Source of the DNA: Companilactobacillus suantsaicola
Lineage (GTDB): Bacteria > Bacillota > Bacilli > Lactobacillales > Lactobacillaceae
DNA length: 64,000 nucleotides
Direction: 5' to 3'
NCBI RefSeq assembly: GCF_004745525.1
Contig: NZ_RKLY01000009.1
Span: forward strand, 22,710 to 86,709
Of this stretch, positions 20,161-30,990 are shown one piece after another. Each line of letters begins with the position of its first letter. The stretch's first letter is position 1. Below the pieces are notes generated by a model that was not told where the DNA came from, ran no database searches, and saw only the letters and a list, made by a program, of their open reading frames with translations. The position numbers and the translations under genes were made by a program.

Positions 20161-20179
20161 TAACTTGTGCTGTTCCCAA
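20161..20179 (-). repeat. Inverted repeat IR1, right copy
   Basis: Exact reverse complement of 16750-16768 over 19 bp, marking the outer edge of the invertible region. Confidence 0.85.
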
Positions 20180-20321
20180 AGATTAAATAAAAATAATGCA
20201 TATTATAACTATTATCTAATTAATACTTTTATCCAAATAATAGTACAAATAATATGATTTTGAATATTTCAATTGAAAGGAAATTGCAACGCTTTCTCAC
20301 ATTAGATGACCAATTTTACCC

Positions 20322-20348
20322 GACCAAGCGTTCGCTTGGTCTTTTTTA
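20322..20348 (+). terminator. Terminator right of the hsd island
   Basis: GACCAAGCG and CGCTTGGTC form a 9-bp palindromic stem followed by TTTTTT. It insulates ymdB from the invertible locus, whichever way that is turned. Confidence 0.8.
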
Positions 20349-20400
20349 TTCTGGTTAAAATTGATACAATATCATAGGTAAAGATTGGGGATAAAATATA

Positions 20401-21204
20401 ATGAAAATACTCTTCGTAGGAGATGTCGTGGGTTCTGTCGGCATTAAAGCTCTTGAAACGTATCTACCGGAAATTAAAAAGAAGGTTAAGCCACAACTAA
20501 CCATTGTCAATGGTGAAAATGCGGCTGGTGGAAAGGGTACTAAAGAGCCGGACTATCAAAAAATCACTCGTGCTGGAGCTGACGTTGTTACGGGAGGAAA
20601 TCATACTTGGGATAAGCGGGAAATTCTTGATTTCATCGATGATCCTAAGAAAAATATTTTGCGTCCGTATAATTTTCCTGGGAAAAATGTTCCTGGTCGA
20701 GGCTTCATCGAAATCAATGTCAACTCAAAGAAAGTTTACGTCATCAACATGATGGGAACGGCTTTGATGCGGGCAATTGATAATCCATTTTTAGCGGCCG
20801 ACGAATTGTTAGCCAAATTGGATCAAGATGCGGTAAAATTTGTTGACTTCCACGCGGAAACTACTAGTGAAAAAATTGCTTTTGCTAATTACACCGTAGG
20901 ACGAGTTTCAGCTGTCTGTGGAACGCATACCCATGTGCAGACTAACGATGCACAAGTTATCAACAAAGAGACAGCTTACTTGACTGATGTCGGAATGACC
21001 GGTTCATATGATGGGATTTTGGGCGATAAAAAAGAACCAATCATCAACAACTTTCTCACTCAAAGACCGAACAAATTTGATGTGGACGAGGATGGCCGCA
21101 TGCAGATTGGTTTTTGCGTGATTGAAATCAATGATAAGACCAACAATGCTCGAAGCATTAAGAATTATGTCATTACACCGAACAATCAAACTTTTTTGAA
21201 TTAA
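20401..21204 (+). CDS. ymdB: YmdB-family phosphodiesterase
   Basis: A 267-residue metallophosphoesterase of the YmdB family (TIGR00282), known in Bacillus as a 2',3'-cyclic phosphodiesterase that affects biofilm and sporulation decisions. Metal-binding signatures are GDVVGSVG (residues 7-14), NGENAAGGKG, GGNHTWDKREI and GTHTHVQTND. The length matches the family. It leads the mutS-mutL-ruvAB operon, 12 bp before mutS. A GGGG site precedes the ATG. Confidence 0.93.
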   Translation: MKILFVGDVVGSVGIKALETYLPEIKKKVKPQLTIVNGENAAGGKGTKEPDYQKITRAGADVVTGGNHTWDKREILDFIDDPKKNILRPYNFPGKNVPGRGFIEINVNSKKVYVINMMGTALMRAIDNPFLAADELLAKLDQDAVKFVDFHAETTSEKIAFANYTVGRVSAVCGTHTHVQTNDAQVINKETAYLTDVGMTGSYDGILGDKKEPIINNFLTQRPNKFDVDEDGRMQIGFCVIEINDKTNNARSIKNYVITPNNQTFLN

Positions 21205-21216
21205 TGGAGGGAATTC

Positions 21217-23829
21217 ATGCCTCAAAAAACTAAAGAAACACCAATGATGGAGCAATATCTGGAGTATAAGAAACAATACCCAGATGCTTTTTTGTTATAT
21301 CGAGTTGGTGACTTTTATGAAATGTTTTATGACGATGCTGTCAAAGGCTCGCAAATTTTAGAGTTAACGTTAACTTCTCGCAATAAGAAAGCGGATGAGG
21401 GTATTCCCATGTGCGGCGTTCCCCATCACGCAATCGAGGGTTACATTGATACCTTAGTTGACAAGGGATACAAGGTGGCAGTTTGTGACCAGCTCGAAAA
21501 TCCAGCTGATGCGCAAGGCAAAATGGTTAAGCGCGGGGTCACTCGAGTTGTCACTCCAGGTACGATCATGGATAAGTCATCCCAAGCTAAGGACAATAAC
21601 TACATCACCGCAATCACTTCAAATAGAAATGGCTTTGGTTTAGCTTACGCCGATTTATCCACCGGTGAAGTTAAAGTGACATCGGTTGATAATGAACTCG
21701 ATTTAACTAACGAATTGCAAAACCTTGATACGAAGGAAACGGTTGTCTACGGCAAATTTCCGCAAAAGTATTTAGACCGGTTGCGAAAAATTGGTATTTT
21801 AATCTCGAAAATAGATGAACTAGAAGAAAATTACAGTTTCGATTTCTCCAATATCACTTCTGAAAATGAAGTATCCACCGTTAAGCTGTTGATAAGTTAT
21901 TTGATCAAAACCCAGATGCGTTCACTTGACCATTTGAAGGCGGCCCAGTCATATGAAACTTCTTCATATTTATTGATGGATCACAGTGCTCAAAGTAATT
22001 TGGAACTGTTCAAAAATATTCGCACGAATAAAAAATCCGGAACACTCTTGTGGCTATTGGACGAAACTAAAACTGCTATGGGAAGTCGTCTGCTTAAACA
22101 GTGGTTGGCACGTCCTTTAATCAGTGTGGATAAGTTAAAACAACGCCAACAATTGGTGCAAGTTTTTCTCGACAATTACTTCCAACGTTCATCATTCCAA
22201 GATTATTTGACTAAGGTTTACGACCTGGAGCGATTAGCCGGAAGAGTTGCCTATGGAACAGTCAATGGACGCGATTTGATTCAATTGAAGACGTCCTTAG
22301 AACAAGTTCCTGAAATTAAATCGATTCTCTTAGATATTGGCGATGACAATTTATCAGCTTACGTTGAACAAATTGATGAAGTGGCTGATATTCGTGACTT
22401 GATTGACAAGGCGATAGTCGAAGAACCACCAATTTCCGTTACCGATGGCGGTTTGATCAAGGAAGGCTACAATGACCAACTTGACCAGTATCTCGACGCA
22501 TCGAAAAACGGTAAGCAATGGTTAGCAACCTTGAAAGCTAAGGAACAAGAATCGACCGGTATCAACAATTTGAAGATCGGTTACAACAAAGTTTTCGGCT
22601 ATTACATCGAAGTTAGCCGCGGCAATATCGACAAGGTGCCTGAAGACCGTTACACGAGAAAGCAGACACTGGTCAATGCCGAGCGCTATATCACGCCAGA
22701 ATTAAAAGAGAAGGAAAACTTGATCCTCGAGGCTGAAGAAAAATCTAAGAGTTTGGAATATCATCTCTTTGATCAAATCAGAAGCAAAGTTAAAAAACAG
22801 ATCAGACGGATCCAAGCACTAGCTAACATTTTGTCACGCTTAGATGTCTTGCAAAGTTTTGCAGTCGTCAGTGAAGATTATCATTACGTGGCTCCTGAAT
22901 TTGTTTCCGGACACCAGTTGGAAATAAAAGATGGTCGCCATCCGGTGGTGGAAAAAGTTCTCAGCAACAATTCCTACATCCCTAACGACGTCTTTTTCGA
23001 CCAAGAAACCAACATCCTGTTGATAACTGGTCCAAACATGTCTGGTAAAAGTACTTACATGCGACAATTGGCTTTGATCGTCATTATGGCTCAGATCGGT
23101 TGTTTTGTACCAGCTACTAGCGCCAAGTTGCCAATTTTTGACCATATCTTCACTAGAATTGGGGCGGCTGACGACTTAATCTCTGGTGACAGTACTTTCA
23201 TGGTTGAAATGCGTGAGGCTAATGATGCCTTGAAACATGCGACTGAAAATAGTTTGATCATCTTTGATGAAATCGGTCGTGGAACGGCTACTTATGATGG
23301 AATGGCGTTAGCTCAAGCTATCATCGAATACATTGACAAGAATGTTAAAGCGATGACGATGTTTTCAACTCACTATCACGAATTGACCGAGTTGGAGAGT
23401 CAGTTGCCGGGAGTGAAAAACGTTCACGTTGACGCTTCTGAAGAAAATGGCGATTTAGTCTTTTTGCACAAGGTTTTACCCGGACCAGCGGATAAGTCTT
23501 ACGGAATCCACGTGGCTAAATTGGCCGGTTTACCGGATGAAGTTTTAACTAGCGCAAGTAAAATTTTGTCAGGCTTAGAAGGTAATTCCGTTCACACAAC
23601 TTTGTCAGAAAGTATTCATGAACCAGCAGCACAAATACAGGCACAACCAAGCGTGACACCGGTTGAGGATGAAACACAACTTTCGCTTTTCCCTGAGGAA
23701 AAACCTGTTAAAAAAGAATCAAAGAAAGAAAACCAAGTTATCAAAGAATTAACGAGTCAAGATTTAATGAGCGTCACACCAATTGAGGCCATTAATCTGC
23801 TCTACAAGTGGCAAAAGAAACTTAAGTAA
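21217..23829 (+). CDS. mutS: DNA mismatch repair protein MutS
   Basis: An 870-residue mismatch-recognition ATPase. The N-terminal domain has the mismatch-wedge segment [11 protein letters not shown] (Phe-x-Glu), followed by connector, lever and clamp regions. The C-terminal ATPase has Walker [10 protein letters not shown] and Walker [16 protein letters not shown] linker rich in Pro, Gln and Lys (about residues 795-835) precedes the last helices, as in other long MutS proteins. GGAGG precedes the ATG. mutL follows immediately. Confidence 0.98.
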   Translation: MPQKTKETPMMEQYLEYKKQYPDAFLLYRVGDFYEMFYDDAVKGSQILELTLTSRNKKADEGIPMCGVPHHAIEGYIDTLVDKGYKVAVCDQLENPADAQGKMVKRGVTRVVTPGTIMDKSSQAKDNNYITAITSNRNGFGLAYADLSTGEVKVTSVDNELDLTNELQNLDTKETVVYGKFPQKYLDRLRKIGILISKIDELEENYSFDFSNITSENEVSTVKLLISYLIKTQMRSLDHLKAAQSYETSSYLLMDHSAQSNLELFKNIRTNKKSGTLLWLLDETKTAMGSRLLKQWLARPLISVDKLKQRQQLVQVFLDNYFQRSSFQDYLTKVYDLERLAGRVAYGTVNGRDLIQLKTSLEQVPEIKSILLDIGDDNLSAYVEQIDEVADIRDLIDKAIVEEPPISVTDGGLIKEGYNDQLDQYLDASKNGKQWLATLKAKEQESTGINNLKIGYNKVFGYYIEVSRGNIDKVPEDRYTRKQTLVNAERYITPELKEKENLILEAEEKSKSLEYHLFDQIRSKVKKQIRRIQALANILSRLDVLQSFAVVSEDYHYVAPEFVSGHQLEIKDGRHPVVEKVLSNNSYIPNDVFFDQETNILLITGPNMSGKSTYMRQLALIVIMAQIGCFVPATSAKLPIFDHIFTRIGAADDLISGDSTFMVEMREANDALKHATENSLIIFDEIGRGTATYDGMALAQAIIEYIDKNVKAMTMFSTHYHELTELESQLPGVKNVHVDASEENGDLVFLHKVLPGPADKSYGIHVAKLAGLPDEVLTSASKILSGLEGNSVHTTLSESIHEPAAQIQAQPSVTPVEDETQLSLFPEEKPVKKESKKENQVIKELTSQDLMSVTPIEAINLLYKWQKKLK

Positions 23830-23843
23830 AGAAGGTGGAAATA

Positions 23844-25775
23844 GTGGGAGTAATTCATGAGTTACCAGTCGAATTGAGCAATCAAATCGCGGCTGGTGAA
23901 GTTATCGAGCGTCCGGCTTCAGTTGTCAAAGAATTGGTGGAAAACTCGATTGATGCCAAAGCAACCCAGATCCTCATCACGGTTGCTCAATCAGGTTTAA
24001 AGTCAATTGAAGTTAACGACAACGGTAACGGAATCAACGCTGATGATGTTGAAGTAGCTTTCATGCCACATACGACGAGTAAAATCGCCAACGACCGAGA
24101 TTTGTTCAATATCAAAACACTCGGCTTTCGTGGTGAAGCGCTGGCTAGTATTGCCTCTATTTCCAAATTGACAGTTCTAACGAGTACTGACGGTAAATCG
24201 GCTGTCCGGGCTAAGTTTTCGGGAAATGAATTAGTTAAGAAAGAAACTTTTGCACGTTCAGTCGGCACCACGATGTTGGTCGAAGATTTATTCTTCAATA
24301 CTCCAGCCCGATTGAAGTATGTCAAATCATTGCATACCGAATTGAATCGGATTGTTGATATCGTTGACCGTTTAGCGATGGGGTATCCCGAAATCTCGTT
24401 TCGTTTGATTCATGAAGGTAAAGACTTAGTTTGGACTTCTGGTAATGACAACTTGCAACAGACGATTGCCGGAATTTATGGTCGGAGTATCGCTAGTCAC
24501 ATGTTCCAATTTGAAAATTCTGATCCAGATTATCAAATCAAAGGATTCTTTTCCAAACCTGATACGACCCGCTCAAATCGGTCTTACATTTCACTGATTT
24601 TAAACGGTCGTTACATCAGAAACTTTCAATTGACCAATGCCGTTGTTCGTGGATACGGTTCGAAACTGATGGTAGCTCGTTACCCAATTGCGGTGATCGA
24701 CATCAAAATGGACCCGAGTCTAGTTGATATCAACGTTCACCCAACTAAACAAGAGGTGCGTTTGTCAAATGAAGGTCACATTGGTGACTTGATCAGCCAA
24801 GGAATCAAAGAACGTTTGTCCAAGCAAAACTTGATTCCCGATGCAGTGAAAAATCTCAATCGCAAACCGGTTGATACGTATAAGCCCGAACAGATCAGTT
24901 TTGAAGATGTTGAAACAATCGACAAAATCAGTGAGCCGTTGACACAAACTGAAGTTGCTCAACCAAAATCACAATCCGAGTTGGAATCAAAGGCAACTCA
25001 ACAAACAGAACCAATTGAAAAAGAATTCGTCACACCGACTGACGGGATGCCGATTTTTAGTGATCCAGAGCATTTGAAATCGTGGGATGAACGCTTGAAG
25101 AAAGAAGCCCAGGTCAAAGTCGTCGAACATTCTGACCAAGCGCCAGTCAAGGAACCGCAACCGAGTGGTTTTCCGGATTTGCGTTACATCGGACAGATCC
25201 ATGGAACTTATTTGGTTGCTGAAAGTAAGGACGGCTTTTATTTAGTCGACCAGCATGCAGCCCAAGAGCGAGTCAACTATGAATATTACCGCAAGGCAAT
25301 AGGTCGCGTGACACAAGATCAGCAAAAACTACTAGTTCCGATTGTTCTCGATTATCCTAATTCAGAAAGTATCCTGATTCGTGAAAAAAAGCCAGTGCTA
25401 GAAAGTATCGGGCTGTATTTGGATGATTTCGGGCAAAACAGTTTTGTTGTCAACACGCATCCGACCTGGTTTGTTCAAGGTCAAGAAGAGTCGACTATCA
25501 AAGAAATGATTGACTATGTGCTAAATGATTCTAAAATCAGTGTGGCGAGTTTCCGTGAAAAAAATGCCATCATGATGAGTTGTAAGCGGGCTATCAAGGC
25601 TAACCATCACATCACGGACCAAGAGGCGATTTCGTTGTTGCACAATTTGACTAAGGCAGAGAATCCCTATAATTGTCCGCATGGTCGGCCAGTGTTAGTC
25701 GAGTTCAGCAACAAGGACCTCGAGAAGATGTTTAAAAGAATTCAAGATCCGCATGATACCAGAGAAAGTGAGTAA
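23844..25775 (+). CDS. mutL: DNA mismatch repair protein MutL
   Basis: A 643-residue GHKL ATPase and endonuclease that couples MutS to strand removal. N-terminal motifs: QIAAGEVIERPASVVKEL, DNGNGI, GFRGEALASI. The C-terminal dimerisation domain carries the metal-binding endonuclease motif DQHAAQERVNYE, plus CPHGRP, as expected in bacteria that lack MutH. I prefer the GTG at 23844 (protein MGVIHELP...), which matches the family N-terminus and has AAGGTGG upstream; an in-frame GTG at 23835 lies inside that site. Confidence 0.96.
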   Translation: MGVIHELPVELSNQIAAGEVIERPASVVKELVENSIDAKATQILITVAQSGLKSIEVNDNGNGINADDVEVAFMPHTTSKIANDRDLFNIKTLGFRGEALASIASISKLTVLTSTDGKSAVRAKFSGNELVKKETFARSVGTTMLVEDLFFNTPARLKYVKSLHTELNRIVDIVDRLAMGYPEISFRLIHEGKDLVWTSGNDNLQQTIAGIYGRSIASHMFQFENSDPDYQIKGFFSKPDTTRSNRSYISLILNGRYIRNFQLTNAVVRGYGSKLMVARYPIAVIDIKMDPSLVDINVHPTKQEVRLSNEGHIGDLISQGIKERLSKQNLIPDAVKNLNRKPVDTYKPEQISFEDVETIDKISEPLTQTEVAQPKSQSELESKATQQTEPIEKEFVTPTDGMPIFSDPEHLKSWDERLKKEAQVKVVEHSDQAPVKEPQPSGFPDLRYIGQIHGTYLVAESKDGFYLVDQHAAQERVNYEYYRKAIGRVTQDQQKLLVPIVLDYPNSESILIREKKPVLESIGLYLDDFGQNSFVVNTHPTWFVQGQEESTIKEMIDYVLNDSKISVASFREKNAIMMSCKRAIKANHHITDQEAISLLHNLTKAENPYNCPHGRPVLVEFSNKDLEKMFKRIQDPHDTRESE

Positions 25776-25777
25776 TT

Positions 25778-26368
25778 ATGTTTGAATATTTAAATGGTTT
25801 AATCGCCACAGTCACCCCTTCTTACATCGTCGTGGATGTACAAGGAGTCGGTTATAAAGTCCAAGTTGCCAACCCTTATCGCTATGAGGAACAACAAACG
25901 GCCAAAGTATACGTCGAACAAATCGTCCGCGACAATGAGCAGACTTTGTACGGCTTTTACGATTTGAATGAGAAGAATATCTTCTTACATCTGATCAGTG
26001 TTTCTGGCATTGGTCCTAAGAGTGCTTTAGCAATTTTGGCTGGGCAAGACTTGCAAGGTTTGATTCACGCAATTGAGAATAACGATGTGAAGTTTTTGAC
26101 CAAATTTCCTAAAATTGGTAAGAAGACTGCCCAACAAATTATCCTGGATCTCTCCGGTAAATTTACCGCTGAAGGTCAGATGACACTCGGTGAAGTTCCA
26201 GTAGAATACAGTCACGGCAATCAAGAACTCGATGACGGATTGGCAGCCTTAGAGTCACTAGGTTATTCACCTCGTGAAATTAGTAAAATTAAGAGTGCTT
26301 TAGAAAAAGAAACCCACAAGAGTGCTGATGAGTACTTGCGTGCTGGCTTGAAATTATTAAGTAAGTAG
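25778..26368 (+). CDS. ruvA: Holliday junction DNA helicase RuvA
   Basis: A 196-residue junction-binding protein. N-terminal OB fold (MFEYLNGLIATVTPSYIVVD), two helix-hairpin-helix motifs (LISVSGIGPKSALAIL and LTKFPKIGKKTAQQIILDL), and a C-terminal RuvB-binding three-helix domain after a linker. It starts two bases after mutL and is followed directly by ruvB, whose start codon is unusual. Confidence 0.97.
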   Translation: MFEYLNGLIATVTPSYIVVDVQGVGYKVQVANPYRYEEQQTAKVYVEQIVRDNEQTLYGFYDLNEKNIFLHLISVSGIGPKSALAILAGQDLQGLIHAIENNDVKFLTKFPKIGKKTAQQIILDLSGKFTAEGQMTLGEVPVEYSHGNQELDDGLAALESLGYSPREISKIKSALEKETHKSADEYLRAGLKLLSK

Positions 26369-26380
26369 GGGGAGTTAACA

Positions 26381-27403
26381 ATCGAAAATCAAAATGATGA
26401 TGAACGTTTAACTGATGCAGATTCACTCGATAATAATGAAGATATTATTGAGCAAACACTTCGTCCACAAACTTTTGACCAATACTTAGGTCAAGAAAAA
26501 GCCAAAAAAGAATTAGATGTTTATATCAAAGCTGCTAAACAAAGACAACAGACCCTAGATCACGTCTTGTTATACGGCCCTCCTGGGTTAGGCAAGACGA
26601 CTTTGGCAATGATCATCGCTAATGAAATGGGCGTTAACATCCATACAACGACCGGTCCTTCGATTGAAAAATCAGGTGATTTAGTAGCTGTTTTAGATGA
26701 ATTAGAGCCAGGCGATATTTTATTTATTGATGAAATCCACCGTATGCCACGGGCAGTTGAGGAAGTTTTGTACTCCGCAATGGAAGACTTTTACATTGAT
26801 ATCATCGTCGGTCAAGGCAGTGAATCTCGTTCCTTGCACCACCAATTGGCACCTTATACTTTGATTGGTGCGACAACTGCTGCCGGAAAATTATCAGCTC
26901 CGTTAAGAGATCGGTTTGGAATTATCGAGCGAATGGAGTACTATACCATAGATGAATTATCGAAAATTGTCTTTCGTTCGGCCAATGTTTTGAACATCAA
27001 TGTTGATGAAGAGGGCGCCCACGAGATTGCTAGAAGATCCCGCGGAACACCAAGAATTGCCAACCGTTTATTGAAACGAGTTCGTGATTTCGCTCAAGTT
27101 GACAATAAAGATACGATTGACTTTGACGTGGCAGAATCAGCTTTGAACCAATTACAAGTTGACAATGCCGGACTTGACCACATCGACCGTCGGATCCTTG
27201 AAATGATCATTGAACTCTACAATGGCGGTCCAGTTGGATTGAAGGTTATCGCTGCCAACATCGGTGAAGAACAAGAAACAATTGAAGAAGTTTATGAACC
27301 ATATTTAATGCAGATGGGATTCTTGAAAAGAACTGCCAAGGGTCGTGTCGTAACGAGAAAAGGTTATCAACACATGGGATTGCCTTATCCCGAAGAAAGC
27401 TAG
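26381..27403 (+). CDS. ruvB: Holliday junction branch-migration ATPase RuvB, with ATC start
   Basis: A 340-residue AAA+ motor. Motifs: [12 protein letters not shown] near the N-terminus, Walker [10 protein letters not shown], Walker [24 protein letters not shown] and the winged-helix segment [17 protein letters not shown]. No ATG, GTG or TTG exists in frame between the stop at 26366 and the TTG at 26567, which is already inside the Walker A region. An ATC at 26381 follows GGGGGAG by six bases and gives (M)[13 protein letters not shown]..., as expected for the family. I therefore annotate ATC as the start. Length then matches other RuvB proteins. Confidence 0.93.
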   Translation: MENQNDDERLTDADSLDNNEDIIEQTLRPQTFDQYLGQEKAKKELDVYIKAAKQRQQTLDHVLLYGPPGLGKTTLAMIIANEMGVNIHTTTGPSIEKSGDLVAVLDELEPGDILFIDEIHRMPRAVEEVLYSAMEDFYIDIIVGQGSESRSLHHQLAPYTLIGATTAAGKLSAPLRDRFGIIERMEYYTIDELSKIVFRSANVLNINVDEEGAHEIARRSRGTPRIANRLLKRVRDFAQVDNKDTIDFDVAESALNQLQVDNAGLDHIDRRILEMIIELYNGGPVGLKVIAANIGEEQETIEEVYEPYLMQMGFLKRTAKGRVVTRKGYQHMGLPYPEES

Positions 27404-27427
27404 TCCAACGCAAAAAGGAGAATTTTG

Positions 27428-28462
27428 ATGACACTAACAACAGAAGATTTCGATTATGATTTACCAGAAGAACTTATCGCCCAAACACCGATCAAAAATC
27501 GTGACCAATCAAGACTATTAGTCCTCGACCATGAAACTGGCGAATATAGTGATAAGCATTTTTATGATATTTTGGATTATTTAAATCCTGGGGATGCTTT
27601 AGTAATGAACAATTCTAGAGTTTTACCAGCAAGATTGTACGGTACTAAAGAAGATACCGACGGACACGAAGAAGTATTGTTGTTGAACAATATTGAAGGC
27701 GACAAGTGGGAAGTCCTAATGAAACCTGCTCGACGTGCCAAAGTTGGAACAAAAGTTCAATTCGGTGATGGCCAACTCGAAGCTGAAGTTCTCGAAGATT
27801 TGGAACACGGTGGCAAGATTATCGAATTCCATTATCAAGGAATTTTTATGGAGATTTTGGAACAATTAGGTGAGATGCCACTACCTCCATACATCAAGGA
27901 AAAACTCGACGATCCCGACCGCTACCAAACAGTTTATGCAAAAGAGAATGGCTCAGCTGCCGCACCAACTGCTGGACTTCATTGGACTAAAGACCTTTTG
28001 AAGAAAGTGGAAGATAAAGGTGTGAAATTGGTTTATGTCACGCTTCACGTTGGTCTGGGTACTTTTAGACCGGTGACTGAATCCGATATTAGTAAACATG
28101 TGATGCATTCAGAGTTTTATCGTTTAGATGAAGAATCCGCTAAGACTTTAAACGATGTTAAGAAAAATGGTGGTAAGATTGTTGCCACAGGAACGACTTC
28201 AATTAGAACCTTAGAAACAATCGGAACTAAATTTAATGGTGAGATCAAAGCCGACAGTGGTTGGACTGACATCTTCATCAAACCTGGTTATCAATGGAAA
28301 GTAGTTGATGAATTCATTACTAACTTCCATTTACCAAAATCAACTCTAGTAATGCTCGTGGCAGCATTTACTGGTCGTGAAAATATTTTGAACGCATACC
28401 AACACGCAGTTGAAGAGAAATATCGCTTCTTCAGTTTTGGCGATGCAATGTTCATTAAGTAG
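27428..28462 (+). CDS. queA: S-adenosylmethionine:tRNA ribosyltransferase-isomerase QueA
   Basis: A 344-residue enzyme that adds the epoxycyclopentane ring from SAM to preQ1 in tRNA, a step of queuosine synthesis. It starts [20 protein letters not shown], with [13 protein letters not shown] and the signature [17 protein letters not shown] and [10 protein letters not shown]. The ATG at 27428 follows AAAGGAG. It is followed by tgt, whose product performs the preceding base exchange at the same tRNA position. Confidence 0.97.
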   Translation: MTLTTEDFDYDLPEELIAQTPIKNRDQSRLLVLDHETGEYSDKHFYDILDYLNPGDALVMNNSRVLPARLYGTKEDTDGHEEVLLLNNIEGDKWEVLMKPARRAKVGTKVQFGDGQLEAEVLEDLEHGGKIIEFHYQGIFMEILEQLGEMPLPPYIKEKLDDPDRYQTVYAKENGSAAAPTAGLHWTKDLLKKVEDKGVKLVYVTLHVGLGTFRPVTESDISKHVMHSEFYRLDEESAKTLNDVKKNGGKIVATGTTSIRTLETIGTKFNGEIKADSGWTDIFIKPGYQWKVVDEFITNFHLPKSTLVMLVAAFTGRENILNAYQHAVEEKYRFFSFGDAMFIK

Positions 28463-29614
<1,152 letters not shown>

Positions 29615-29704
29615 AAGATTTTGAGAAGATAATCTTTCTAGTATGGAAACCATGTCATATTTTTGGTAACCTATACTTATGTAAATTATTAAGAGGTGGA
29701 AAAT

Positions 29705-30160
29705 TTGAATATGCTTACATTAGGTGCCGGCGCAGGTGCTGGTGGTTCAATGGGTCTATTGCTTTTCGTTGCGGTAATGTTTATTGGTATGTATTTTATC
29801 TCTATTCGTCCACAAAAGAAGCAACAACAAAAACGTCAAGAAATGTTGAAGGAAATGGCTGTTGGTGACAAAGCCGTTACCCTTGGCGGTCTAAAAGGAA
29901 CAATTCACTCAATCAATCGTGACGACAAAGAAATCGTAATCGATTGTGATGGTGTTTATCTAACATTCGACTTAAACTTCATTCGTCGTACAACTCCAGT
30001 TGCTAAGACAACTCCAGTTGCTAAGACAACAACAGAAGCTAAGCCAGAAGAAAAGGTAGAAGCAACAGAATCAGCAGAAGCTACTGAAACTAAAGAAGCT
30101 CCAAAGGCTGAAGAAAAAGCCGCTGAAACTAAAGAACCAGAAGCAAAAGAAGAAAAATAG
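29705..30160 (+). CDS. yajC: Preprotein translocase accessory subunit YajC
   Basis: A small single-pass membrane protein of the SecDF-YajC complex, about 151 residues. One helix (GLLLFVAVMFIGMYFISI) is followed by the family motif RPQKKQQQKRQEML and a soluble part (AVGDKAVTLGGLKGTI...). The last about 50 residues are an acidic, Ala/Glu/Thr/Lys-rich tail with a PVAKTT tandem repeat, longer than usual. Start choice is uncertain: TTG at 29705 or ATG at 29711, both behind AGAGGTGG. A composite intergenic module follows the stop at once. Confidence 0.93.
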   Translation: MNMLTLGAGAGAGGSMGLLLFVAVMFIGMYFISIRPQKKQQQKRQEMLKEMAVGDKAVTLGGLKGTIHSINRDDKEIVIDCDGVYLTFDLNFIRRTTPVAKTTPVAKTTTEAKPEEKVEATESAEATETKEAPKAEEKAAETKEPEAKEEK

Positions 30161-30192
30161 TTTAAGTTCTATACTTTGACTGGTGTAGAATC

Positions 30193-30354
30193 CCGTCCTC
30201 CGCAACAAACTCGATTTTGGCTGGAACGTACTGGGCACGACTTGAAGCCTTTTTCAAAATCGGAAAAAGTCTCCAAGCTCGGCCTTATTGTAAGTGCTAA
30301 AGCACTAACAATAATTTCAGTACTGAGCCAAATCGAGTTTGTCGCTCCGGACTA
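30193..30354 (+). repeat. Family A arm 1 (beta type)
   Basis: Outer stem: ACAAACTCGATTTTGGCT pairs with AGCCAAATCGAGTTTGT. Inner hairpin 1: CTTTTTC, loop AAAATCG, GAAAAAG. Inner hairpin 2: TTATTGT...ACAATAA around AGTGCTAAAGCACT. Conserved unpaired blocks: CTGGAACG, GGGCACGACTTGAAG, TCTCCAAG-TCGGCC and CTGAGC. Confidence 0.8.
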
Positions 30355-30396
30355 AATGGTGGTTCTATATTTTATTTCTTTCTAATCTGAAAAAAT

Positions 30397-30466
30397 AACA
30401 GTATCTGTTCAAGAACGTATTAACTTGAAAATAGTCAATTACGTTTTTTGAATAGATGCTGTTTTT
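30397..30466 (+). terminator. Long terminator-like hairpin in module M1
   Basis: AACAGTATCTGTTCAAGAAC pairs with GTTTTTTGAATAGATGCTGTT with minor mismatches, extended by CGTATTAACT/AGTCAATTACG, then TTTTT. It is the likely end of the ymdB-yajC transcript. Confidence 0.7.
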
Positions 30467-30640
30467 GCTTTGTGTATTAATTGGTGTGAATCTTATATTT
30501 TTATTGAATATTCCTAGTCGATAAATTGAAGATTATGAATAGAAAGGGATATAGAGCTATAAAATATTAATCTCTATCAAAAAAAATAGAATTTATTGTT
30601 CCCCCAGAATGTATTGAATTAAACCAAAAGAAACGTTATC

Positions 30641-30804
30641 TAGTCTGGAGTGACAACTCTGGGAAATGCTCAGCCGTGAAATTCTTGTTGGCGCTTTAGC
30701 GCTTACAAGAAGGCCAATCTTGGAGATTGCGCGTACTTTGCGTAAGCTTCAAGTTGTGCCCACAGCGTTCCAGCGTTTCCCAGAGTTGTCACGGAAGACG
30801 GCAT
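30641..30804 (-). repeat. Family A arm 2 (alpha type)
   Basis: Read on the minus strand: outer stem TGACAACTCTGGGAAA with TTTCCCAGAGTTGTCA; inner hairpin 1 TTACGC...GCGCAA around AAAGTAC (one mismatch); inner hairpin 2 TTCTTGT...AACAAGAA around AGCGCTAAAGCGC. The conserved blocks match the other arms. It points away from the module core, toward zwf. Confidence 0.8.
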
Positions 30805-30990
30805 CTAAATGCCACCCAAAATAAAGAACAACACCTATATAACTTTACGCTTGACCTAAAGCAGACTTTAAGTACTATTATTAATACTAATCTAACAACA
30901 TTTTTATAAAGTTTTAAGTCATAAACCAAGATGTTTAATTACGCATGATGTAAAATAGAACTACATGATGCTTTCAAAGGAGTTTAGAAA

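Larger units (their letters stand above)
18988..20179 (-). pseudogene. Silent inverted hsdS cassette (no start codon)
   Basis: It encodes a second pair of TRDs in the opposite direction to hsdS. Reading begins at WEQHKLGEFYNFKNG (from 20178), exactly at the IR1 repeat, with a stop codon a few codons upstream and no ATG; an in-frame TTG at 20133 has no convincing ribosome binding site. The first TRD runs to about 19670, then comes the conserved LQQRQLDLY region identical to hsdS, then a second TRD from DDWEHHKF, ending LLQKLFI like the expressed gene. Missing are the N-terminal about 18 residues. I read it as a storage cassette for inversion and not as a decaying gene, because the frame is fully open. 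Confidence 0.9.
30165..30832 (+). repeat. Composite paired-arm module M1 (forward)
   Basis: This fills the 830-bp gap between yajC and zwf. A beta-type arm (30193-30354), a core of about 286 bp with a long terminator-like hairpin, and an inverted alpha-type arm (30641-30804) lie in order. Outer ends form an imperfect terminal inverted repeat: the left end has AAGTTCTATACTTTG and the right end, read inward, has TTGTTCTTTATTTTGGGTGG before ATGCCGTC. The rest of the gap (30833-30990) holds the zwf upstream region. No protein-coding signal is credible in it. Confidence 0.8.

Noticed and set aside
20285..20300. cre-like sequence TTGCAACGCTTTCTCA upstream of ymdB
   Set aside because: The central CG is out of register with the consensus by one base; too weak to call.
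30727..30909. Open frames of 60-100 codons inside the intergenic arms, also at 36275-36547, 46725-46937, 60935-61129 and 61403-61640
   Set aside because: They follow the paired stems of family A, have no ribosome binding site, and similar peptides arise on both strands because the arms are near palindromic. Stem compensation, not codon conservation, explains the sequence.
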